A stretch of DNA of 64,000 nt, taken from Hymenobacter sp. IS2118. Lineage in GTDB: Bacteria; Bacteroidota; Bacteroidia; Cytophagales; Hymenobacteraceae. The DNA lies in contig NZ_JNLX01000196.1 in assembly GCF_000715495.1 (NCBI RefSeq), positions 1 to 64,000 of the forward strand, given 5' to 3'. The number at the start of each line of letters is the position of its first letter. Positions within the stretch are counted from its first letter, which is position 1. Positions 48,742 through 55,326 of the stretch are shown in pieces. Both the position numbers and the translations under genes were made by a program. A model generated the notes under the pieces. The model saw nothing but the letters and a program-made list of their open reading frames with translations, was not told the origin of the DNA and ran no database searches.

Positions 48742-49220
48742 GTGATGGGTCGCCCCACCGCGGCGGCCAACGCAAGAAGGCCGACGAGGAAAGTCCGGGC
48801 AACGCAGAGCACCCTGCTTCCTAACGGGAAGGACTGGCAAGTATAATGCGAACCAGGACAGCCAGTGCCACAGAAAAGTACCGCCGGTTTTAAAGGGCAG
48901 GCGGGTAAGCGGATGAGGGGGTAGGAGTTTTTAACTCAAGCCCTCCTACCCCCTCACCCGCTTACCCTAGAAACCGGTAAGGGTGAAAAGGTGCGGTAAG
49001 AGCGCACCAGCGGGCGGGTGACCGTTCCGGCTGGGTAAACCTCAGGGGTTGAAAGACCAAATAAGCTGGTACGCCGGCGCTTCTTCGGAAGCATCGGCAC
49101 CGGGCGGCTCGTTCGGCGCCAGCGGGTAGGTTGATGGAGCCTTTCGGCAACGACTGGCCTAGATAAATGGTGGGGCAACTGCCTCGGCAGTGGACAAAAC
49201 CCGGCTTACAGACCCATCAC
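48742..49220 (+). ncRNA. rnpB: RNase P RNA, bacterial type A
   Basis: The catalytic RNA that matures tRNA 5' ends. The 5' GTGATGGGTC (48742-48751) pairs with 3' GACCCATCAC (49211-49220) as helix P1. Conserved elements are GAGGAAAGTCCGGGC (from 48788), ACAG...GTACCGCC (48870-48885), AAGGGTGAAAAGGTG then GGTAAGAGCGCACC (about 48979-49006), AGATAAATGG (near 49160), and ACAAAACCCGGCTTACAGACC near the 3' end. It is about 479 bases long, more than typical type A RNAs, because of a 25-bp hairpin at 48903-48966 in the P12 position. The small reading frames inside are not genes. A terminator follows at 49228-49261. Confidence 0.96.
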
Positions 49221-49227
49221 CTGACCT

Positions 49228-49261
49228 AAAAACGGCCGCCCTGGAAGGGGCGGCCGTTTTT
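49228..49261 (+). terminator. rnpB terminator
   Basis: A perfect 13-bp stem (49228-49240 with 49249-49261) with A5 and T5 ends lies seven bases after the RNase P RNA 3' end. Confidence 0.92.
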
Positions 49262-49290
49262 GATTTTGGCTTAATTATAAAACAAGAAAC

Positions 49291-49380
49291 CGTTATGCTC
49301 ATCTGGCGTCCGCGCAGCCGAAGCATCCCTCCCGCGCCGTCTGGCTCCCCTCTCCTGAGGGAGAGGGGCCGGGGGTGAGG
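49291..49380. repeat. Two dispersed repeat fragments side by side
   Basis: 49291-49329 resembles the GCCGAAGCATC family (GCGCAGCCGAAGCATCCCTC). 49346-49380 is a small hairpin CCCCTCTCCTGAGGGAGAGG plus CCGGGGGTGAGG, a motif widely repeated in bacterial genomes. Both lie between rnpB and the reverse cytochrome gene; no gene in this gap. Confidence 0.6.
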
Positions 49381-49407
49381 TTTCGTCCGCACGAAGCAGT
49401 AGAGCGG

Positions 49408-49863
49408 CTACTTCTTATTCGCCGCCCGCACGGCTTTCACCTCAGCGGCTTTCACGGCGGTGGCTTTGTTGCCGAAGCTGTTGCGCACGTAGGTCAGCAC
49501 GTCGGCAATTTGCTGGTCGGTGAGGTAGTCGAAGGCGGGCATCACATTGGCGTACCGCTCCCCGTCGATTTCCACGCCCTGCATGCCGTTGAGCAGCACT
49601 TTTACGAGCGGGGTTTTGTCGCCCAGCACCCAAGTTGTCTTGGTGAGGGGCGCATTCATGCGGTCTACGCCGCCGCCGTCGGCCTGGTGGCAGCTCAGGC
49701 AATTCTGCACGTACAAGGTCTTGCCCAGCGCCAGGGAGGCGGCGGGAATAGCAGCGGCAGCCGGTTTAGCCACGGGCTTGGCTTTGGAAATTGGTTTCTT
49801 TTGGGCGGCGGCGGGCGTGGCAGCCCACACCAGCGCGCCCAAAACGAACATCATTTGCTTCAT
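49408..49863 (-). CDS. Exported monohaem c-type cytochrome
   Basis: From the ATG at 49863, it has 151 residues, a signal peptide (about 1-20, ending PAAAQ), a Lys/Pro/Ala-rich linker, and one haem site CLSCH (Cys55, Cys58, His59). The distal Met is probably in ANVMPAFDYLTDQQIADVLTYVRN, the standard class I cytochrome C-terminal helix. It would accept electrons in the periplasm. It starts eight bases after the PQQ dehydrogenase stop on the same strand, so it is probably that enzyme's electron acceptor. Confidence 0.9.
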   Translation of the reverse strand: MKQMMFVLGALVWAATPAAAQKKPISKAKPVAKPAAAAIPAASLALGKTLYVQNCLSCHQADGGGVDRMNAPLTKTTWVLGDKTPLVKVLLNGMQGVEIDGERYANVMPAFDYLTDQQIADVLTYVRNSFGNKATAVKAAEVKAVRAANKK

Positions 49864-49871
49864 CAAAGGAG

Positions 49872-51155
49872 TTATTTCTTAGCGTACACGATGCGGTAGA
49901 TGGAGCCAGCCTTGTCGTCGGTGACGTAGAGCGAGCCGTCGGTGCCCTGGGCCAGGCCGCAGGGCTTGTGGTCGGGGCGGCCGGCGTTGGCTTTTTCGGG
50001 TGTGCCGGCGAAGTTGTCGGCAAACACCTCATACGGCCCGGAAGGCTTGCCGTTTTCGAACGGCTGGAACACCACGTAATAGCCCTTCTGAGGCTCAGGC
50101 GCACGGTTCCAGGAGCCGTGGAAGGCGATGAACGCGCCGTTGCGGTACTTTTCCGGGAACATGGTGCCGGTGTAGAACAGCAGGGCGTTGGGAGCGGTGT
50201 GGGCGGGGTAGGCCATGGCCGGCGCCAGGTAGCTGCCGGTCGATACCTTTTTGCCGTCGCCGCCGTATTCGGGCGACACCATTATTTTGTTCTTGGCGGG
50301 GTCGAAGTAGGTGTAGGGCCAGCCGGCATTATCGCCCTTGTTGAGGGCGTAGAGGCACTCGGCCGGCAGCTCCGCCGATTCCTTAGTGTCGTAGAGTTCG
50401 GGGAAGTTGTCGTGCAGCTGGTCGCGGCCGTGCTGCATCACAAACAGCTGGTTGCTCTTGGCGTTCCAATCCAGGCCCACCACGTTGCGCAGGCCGGTGG
50501 CGTAGCGCGTACCGTCGCCGTAGGTCTGGTTCAGCTTGTCGGCCCGGAACTGCCAGATGCCGCCGGCCGAATCCAGGATGGGGCAATTGGGCCGGCCCAT
50601 GGAGCCCTTTTGCCGGTCTTTCACCTGGCAGGAGTTGGCGTAGGCCCCCACGTTCACGTAAATGTTGCCCGCCTGGTCCAGGGTGATGGACTTGCTCTCG
50701 TGCTGCTGCCGGTTGAGCAGGCCCGTGATGACTTTTTCGGGCTGGGTGGGGTTGGTCACTTCGCCCTTGGCGTTGAGCTTGTAGCGAAACACCTCCTCAT
50801 CGGAAGAAGCGTACAGGTAATCCTTGGTGCTGTAGATGCCCGTGCCGCCGTAGTTGCCGAAGCCGGCCACCACGGTGGCTTTGCCGGTACCGCCCTCACG
50901 CAGCTGCAAAATGCCCTGGCCTTCTTTGGTGGGCCGGTTTAGCTTCACGAAGATGGTGCCCTGGGGCGTCACGGTGATGTGCCGGGCGCGGGTGCCGGTG
51001 TCGGCCACTTTTAGGGCGCCGAAGCCAGCGGGCAGCGTGAGCCCGGCGTTGTCGGCATCGGCCACTATTTTATCCTCGTTTTTCAGAGCGGCTAAGGACA
51101 GGCTGCCGGCTACGGCCGTTGCGAGCAGCAGGTACCGGCTAGTGGTGCTTTTCAT
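49872..51155 (-). CDS. PQQ-dependent sugar dehydrogenase-like protein
   Basis: This 427-residue exported six-bladed propeller belongs to the soluble glucose/sorbosone dehydrogenase family, which oxidises aldoses or sugar alcohols with pyrroloquinoline quinone. A signal peptide opens at 51155 (MKSTTSRYLLLATAVAGSLSLAA). Family blocks include GLRNVVGLDWNAKSNQLFVMQHGRDQL, with the catalytic-type His, and AFHGSWNRAPEPQKGYYVVF. The neighbouring cytochrome c gene supports a periplasmic oxidation chain. No PQQ biosynthesis genes are in the window. Longer upstream starts would add sequence lacking a signal. Confidence 0.88.
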   Translation of the reverse strand: MKSTTSRYLLLATAVAGSLSLAALKNEDKIVADADNAGLTLPAGFGALKVADTGTRARHITVTPQGTIFVKLNRPTKEGQGILQLREGGTGKATVVAGFGNYGGTGIYSTKDYLYASSDEEVFRYKLNAKGEVTNPTQPEKVITGLLNRQQHESKSITLDQAGNIYVNVGAYANSCQVKDRQKGSMGRPNCPILDSAGGIWQFRADKLNQTYGDGTRYATGLRNVVGLDWNAKSNQLFVMQHGRDQLHDNFPELYDTKESAELPAECLYALNKGDNAGWPYTYFDPAKNKIMVSPEYGGDGKKVSTGSYLAPAMAYPAHTAPNALLFYTGTMFPEKYRNGAFIAFHGSWNRAPEPQKGYYVVFQPFENGKPSGPYEVFADNFAGTPEKANAGRPDHKPCGLAQGTDGSLYVTDDKAGSIYRIVYAKK

Positions 51156-51415
51156 AGATGAAATTGATTCGATTTGTACGGAAGAGGGGAAACCACAAAG
51201 GGGCGAAAACAGTGCGCCGCCGCGTCTCATTTGAAACTGATTTTTGCTGGCTGCCACAACATTGTGGCGGCCCCACTGCGTCACTTACGCGCAAAAGCGT
51301 AACCGGGGCACCAAGCAGATGGTTGGCGAAGATAATAACTGCCCGCGCCGGCCACCGCGCGCCGGGGTCGGGCTGCTATACATTACTTTCGGGCCGACTT
51401 ACCATCTCCGTTTCT

Positions 51416-52579
51416 ATGCCCCGCATCCTCATCATCGACGACGAACGCGCCATTCGGCACACGCTAAAGGAAATCCTCGAATTCGAAAGCTACACCGTGG
51501 ACCAGGCCGAAGACGGCCCCGCCGGCCTCGACATGCTGATTCAGCAGCGGTACGACGTGGTGCTCTGCGACATCAAAATGCCTAAAATGGACGGCCTCGA
51601 AGTCCTCACCCGCGCCCAGGCCATGGGCACCGACGCGGCCTTCATCATGGTATCGGCCCACGGCAGCATCGACACGGCCGTGGAAGCCACCAAAAAAGGC
51701 GCCTACGACTTCCTCTCCAAGCCGCCAGACCTCAACCGCCTGCTCGTGACCGTGCGCAACGCCCTGGACCGCACCAAGCTGGTGAGCGAAACCAAAACCC
51801 TCAAAAAGAAGCTTTCCGTTGCCAAAGGTTCGTCCATGGTGGGCTCTTCGGCGGCCCTGGGCGCCGTGCGCAAAGCCATTGAAAAAGTGGCCCCCACCGA
51901 CGCCCGCGTGCTCATCACCGGCCCCAACGGCGCCGGCAAGGAGATGGTAGCCCGCCAGCTGCACGAGCTCAGCAACCGCGCCCAGGGCCCCATGGTGGAG
52001 GTAAACTGCGCCGCCATTCCTTCGGAGCTGATTGAAAGTGAGCTGTTCGGCCACGAAAAAGGCTCCTTCACCTCGGCCGTGAAGCAGCGCATCGGCAAGT
52101 TTGAGCAGGCCGACGGCGGCACGCTGTTCCTCGATGAAATCGGCGACATGAGCCTCTCGGCCCAAGCCAAAGTGTTGCGGGCGCTGCAGGAAAGCAAAAT
52201 CACCCGCGTAGGCGGCGAAAAGGAAATCTCGGTGAACGTGCGCGTCCTCGCCGCCACCAACAAAGACCTGATGCAGGAAATTGCGGACAAAAACTTCCGC
52301 GAAGACCTCTACCACCGCCTCTCGGTCATCCTCATCCAGGTCCCTTCGCTGAACGACCGCCGCGACGACGTGCCCGAGCTGATTGAGAAATTCCTGAACG
52401 ACATCGCCGCCGACTACGGCAACAAGCCCAAGAAGATTGACGCCGCCGCCCTCACCTACCTCAAAGGCCTGGACTGGCGCGGCAACATCCGCGAGCTACG
52501 CAACGTGGTGGAACGCCTCGTGATTATGAGCGACGACGTAATTTCCGAAGGCGACGCGAAGGCGTTCGCGGGGAAGTAG
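51416..52579 (+). CDS. NtrC-type response regulator without DNA-binding domain
   Basis: This 387-residue protein has a receiver domain (about 1-120; RILIIDDERAIRHTL, phospho-acceptor Asp52 in LCDIKMPKMDG, Lys in LSKPPD) and a sigma-54-type AAA+ domain (about 140-372; Walker A GPNGAGKE at 169-176, Walker B GGTLFLDEIGDM, and DWRGNIRELRNVVER). The sigma-54-contacting GAFTGA loop is replaced by GSFTSA (216-221), and the protein ends 15 residues after the AAA+ domain with no Fis-type helix-turn-helix. It may act on sigma-54 holoenzyme from solution or have another target. A strong terminator follows. No histidine kinase gene is adjacent. Confidence 0.9.
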   Translation: MPRILIIDDERAIRHTLKEILEFESYTVDQAEDGPAGLDMLIQQRYDVVLCDIKMPKMDGLEVLTRAQAMGTDAAFIMVSAHGSIDTAVEATKKGAYDFLSKPPDLNRLLVTVRNALDRTKLVSETKTLKKKLSVAKGSSMVGSSAALGAVRKAIEKVAPTDARVLITGPNGAGKEMVARQLHELSNRAQGPMVEVNCAAIPSELIESELFGHEKGSFTSAVKQRIGKFEQADGGTLFLDEIGDMSLSAQAKVLRALQESKITRVGGEKEISVNVRVLAATNKDLMQEIADKNFREDLYHRLSVILIQVPSLNDRRDDVPELIEKFLNDIAADYGNKPKKIDAAALTYLKGLDWRGNIRELRNVVERLVIMSDDVISEGDAKAFAGK

Positions 52580-52598
52580 CGAAGGTACCACGCAGCAC

Positions 52599-52640
52599 AA
52601 AAAGGAGCGCCAGCATCGATTGATGCTGGCGCTCCTTTTT
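52599..52640 (+). terminator. Intrinsic terminator
   Basis: A perfect 19-bp stem (52599-52617 with 52622-52640), A5/T5-ended with a four-base loop, ends the regulator transcript. The following 52641-52869 has no gene and becomes AT-rich from about 52720. Confidence 0.93.
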
Positions 52641-52869
52641 GCCACAATATGATTTCAGCTTACGTGCAGGGCTTGTGGCAGGTGGGGAATTTGAAACTCG
52701 TCTGCCTGAACGTCAGCCGATATAAATTACTGCTGTTAAGTTACTTACAAATGTTCAAAAGATTTCCGTCAGCCGAAACAAAATTACAATAAAATCACTA
52801 AAGCTCAATTACTTACGTCAGCTCCGCTTGCCACAAACCCATGTTAGTGGCAGTTTTTTTTATCTTGTT

Positions 52870-53337
52870 TTAATTTTTAAATCTCGCAATTAGTTTGTCA
52901 ATTCTCCTCTTATTCTGTTGTTGTAGTAAGGAAGGATATAAATTCATAAGTATATTTGTTACTAATATTACAAATGCAAACACATATTCTTGATTGTGAA
53001 GTTTAATGATGATAAAAATACAAGGAAATAGAAACGCAAATAAGTGGGCTATTTCTGATTTTGTCATTTCATCTCTTAAAAATTTTAAATCCATAAGATT
53101 AACTCTTCCATTTATTTTTATTGTCTGGTTGAAAAACTTAAAAAAAGTATTTTTTACAATCCATTTTATAACTCCAACTCCTATAATTTCATTAATATTT
53201 TCGTTTTTTATAAAGTTAAGATTTGATATTTTTATGTTGTAGAAATCTGTTTTTTTAATCAAGGCAATCATTATCAGTCCAACCATAAATGAAATAAATC
53301 CTAATGAAATGCCGAATTTCAAATATTTTAATATCAT
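52870..53337 (-). CDS. CrtO-like membrane acyltransferase in an AT-rich islet
   Basis: This 155-residue membrane protein has two N-terminal hydrophobic segments (about 1-28), a charged middle (about 30-75), then HLFAFLFPCIFIIIKL and VFAFVILVTNILMNL, ending LYPSLLQQQNKRRIDK. The charged MDLKFLRDEMTKSEIAHLF followed by N-x-YP-x-x-x-Q-x-x-N-x-x-R resembles the CrtO-type glycosyl-4,4'-diaponeurosporenoate acyltransferase family. That match is by eye, and activity is not implied. The gene and its flanks (about 52720-53400) are strikingly AT-rich, with AAA/ATA/TTT codons unlike the GC-rich neighbours, a strong sign of recent transfer. It could instead be an unrelated small membrane protein. Confidence 0.6.
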   Translation of the reverse strand: MILKYLKFGISLGFISFMVGLIMIALIKKTDFYNIKISNLNFIKNENINEIIGVGVIKWIVKNTFFKFFNQTIKINGRVNLMDLKFLRDEMTKSEIAHLFAFLFPCIFIIIKLHNQEYVFAFVILVTNILMNLYPSLLQQQNKRRIDKLIARFKN

Positions 53338-53513
53338 TTTGGTTTTATAATTTAAGATTATTTTTGGTTTTACTTTCTAGGGGTTTTCTTGTTAAAATCA
53401 CCGCTAACACCCAGATATCCGCCACCACTCGCTTATGCAGTAGCGGGTATCCGACTACCGCTGGTCGTGTTTGCGCTACAAGCTACCACCGCGCGAATAA
53501 TTTCCCACGCTGC

Positions 53514-54512
53514 TCACACCAGCTGATTGCACCCCCGCACGTCCGAATTATCCATCCGGCCCAGCACTTCAAAGCTGCCATCCGGGTGCATGCGCGCCAG
53601 GTCCTTCGTTTCAATAAAAGCGCAGGAATCAATGTTGGCCAGGTCAATTACATTGATGGCACCATCGTTCCGGCCTCCAATCGTAAACGGGTCCGACGGG
53701 TCGCGCAGCAGCACGCGCAGCGCCACCGGACTGCGAAACCGACCGTCGCCCAAGGAGTAAGCCTGCCCCAGCAGCTCGGTCATGCCATATTCGGAATGGA
53801 TGCCGGCCGGACCAAATGACAGTTGCAATTCCTGGTGCAGTTCTTCCCGAATCATCTCGCGGCGCCGGCCCTTCATGCCGCCGGTTTCCAGCACGGTGAG
53901 GCCCTGCAGCTCCGGCGCGGGGCCCATTTCGGCTGTAAAGTCCAGCAGGGCGTAGCTCACGCCGATGAGCATGACGCGGCGGCCGTGCACTTGCTTGGCT
54001 TCGGCCAGGGCGGCGCGCAGGGCGGCGTGGTCGTGCAGGAAAAAAGCGGGCTGGGTTTGGCCCGACTGCCGGGCGAAATAATCCACCATGGCCACCAGCG
54101 AGGACTGTCCCTGCTCCAGATACGACGGCAGCAGCGCCAGAAACGTCCAGCCGCTGAGCGGGCCGTAGCTGCTCTCGAAAATGCGGGCGGCGTTTTCGCG
54201 GTATAGGGCGGGGTCGCGCACCAGGTGGCGGCTGCGCTGCTGCAAGGTGGTGCCGCTACTCAGGAATACTTCCTGCTCCTCCCACTCAGCGGGCGCAGTG
54301 CGCACCTCGTGGGTCTTGAAAAAAGCTATGGGCAGGAACGGAATATCCGCCATGCGCGTCACCGATACCGGGTTGCGCCCGAGTGCCTGCAAGTACTCGG
54401 CATAGGGGGGGCAGTGCACGGCCTGGTGCCGAAACAGCGCCAAAGCCGCCGCCTCGAACGTGCCGGCCGTAACCTGCGGCAGGGAACGCAAGAAATCAGC
54501 GCGAAAACTCAT
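53514..54512 (-). CDS. LuxE/PaaK-like acyl-activating enzyme
   Basis: This 332-residue soluble protein resembles acyl-protein synthetase LuxE and phenylacetate-CoA ligase: SSGTTLQQRSRHLVRDP is the ATP-binding SSGTT loop, VLETGGMKGRRREM the GGWK-type block, SEYGMTELLGQAYS the YGxTE motif, and FIETKDLARMHPDGSFEVLGRMDNSDVRGCNQLV the C-terminal adenylate-forming region. Such enzymes activate a carboxylate as an acyl-adenylate and pass it to a thiol. The acyl substrate is unknown. It diverges from the downstream lipoprotein gene and follows the AT-rich islet, but its base composition is that of the host. Confidence 0.82.
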   Translation of the reverse strand: MSFRADFLRSLPQVTAGTFEAAALALFRHQAVHCPPYAEYLQALGRNPVSVTRMADIPFLPIAFFKTHEVRTAPAEWEEQEVFLSSGTTLQQRSRHLVRDPALYRENAARIFESSYGPLSGWTFLALLPSYLEQGQSSLVAMVDYFARQSGQTQPAFFLHDHAALRAALAEAKQVHGRRVMLIGVSYALLDFTAEMGPAPELQGLTVLETGGMKGRRREMIREELHQELQLSFGPAGIHSEYGMTELLGQAYSLGDGRFRSPVALRVLLRDPSDPFTIGGRNDGAINVIDLANIDSCAFIETKDLARMHPDGSFEVLGRMDNSDVRGCNQLV

Positions 54513-54628
54513 GACCGGGCCCCAAGGTTAACAACGCCGGGCGAACCAACCGGGGCCGCTATTCGTTGGAAAAAATGTACTTTGGGGCCGCTTCGGCCGT
54601 TGTGCTCAAGTCTATTCACTGCTCTTCT

Positions 54629-55213
54629 ATGAATCTGTTTCGTACCCTGCGCGGAGTTGCCCTGGTTTGCCTCGCGGCAGCAGCTCTGCCAAGCTGCCTC
54701 ACCCCGCCGAATTATCCCGACGAGCCGGAAATCGATTTCAATAGCCTCACCAAAATTTCCGTGCCCTCGGCGGGTGGCCAGCTGGCCGTGGACACGTTGG
54801 TATTCGCCGTCAATTTCAAAGATGGTGATGGTGACCTCGGGCTCTCGGGCAGTGACATTACCAGTGCTCCTTTCAACTCCACCACGGGCGGGCCCAACAA
54901 CCGTGGCTATCGGTTCAATTACTTCATTCAGCCGTTCAAGAAAAACGTCCTCAACGGCGTTTTTGAACCCTACATCACCCCCGGCGGCTTCCTTGGCGAG
55001 TACGATGGCCGCTACCCACGCCTCGACAGTGAAAAGGAAGAAGATGCCAAGGCTGCTCCGCTCCGCGGCACGCTACGCTACAAGCTGCCGGTGTTTCTGG
55101 ATGGTTCCGTTTTCGCGGCCGGCAATGTCTTCCGCTTCGAAATCAGCATCATGGACCGGCAGCTGCACCAGAGCAACAAAATAGTAACCAGCGAGGTGAA
55201 GCTGGGCCGGTAA
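54629..55213 (+). CDS. Lipoprotein of unknown function
   Basis: From the ATG at 54629 it has 194 residues and a lipoprotein signal ending AALPSC (Cys about residue 25). The mature part includes FAVNFKDGDGDLGLSG (an acidic Asp/Gly loop that may bind calcium), RFNYFIQPFKKN, and FRFEISIMDRQLHQSNKIVTSEVKLG. The DGDGDLG string with surrounding beta strands is common in Bacteroidota surface lipoproteins. No family name is certain. It is separated from the reverse E1 gene by a perfect hairpin. Confidence 0.72.
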   Translation: MNLFRTLRGVALVCLAAAALPSCLTPPNYPDEPEIDFNSLTKISVPSAGGQLAVDTLVFAVNFKDGDGDLGLSGSDITSAPFNSTTGGPNNRGYRFNYFIQPFKKNVLNGVFEPYITPGGFLGEYDGRYPRLDSEKEEDAKAAPLRGTLRYKLPVFLDGSVFAAGNVFRFEISIMDRQLHQSNKIVTSEVKLGR

Positions 55214-55231
55214 ATTCAGCCGTTCTGGCTT

Positions 55232-55308
55232 AGTTGTCGGTTGCGGGTTGTCAGTTATTAGCCCTGCGGCCACGCACCCTAACAACTGACAACCCGCAAC
55301 CGACAACT
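55232..55308. repeat. Perfect 25-bp-arm inverted repeat between convergent genes
   Basis: Arms 55232-55256 and 55284-55308 (AGTTGTCGGTTGCGGGTTGT type) are exact complements. It lies between the stops of the lipoprotein and E1 genes and has a TCTTTTATTTTTA tail on the plus strand, so it may terminate the lipoprotein transcript. The wording is related to the repeat at 10813-10887. Confidence 0.8.
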
Positions 55309-55326
55309 CTTTTATTTTTACACCGC

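Noticed and set aside
48954-49178. Short open frames inside the RNase P RNA region
   Set aside because: The RNA structure and conserved elements explain the sequence; the frames have no coding character.
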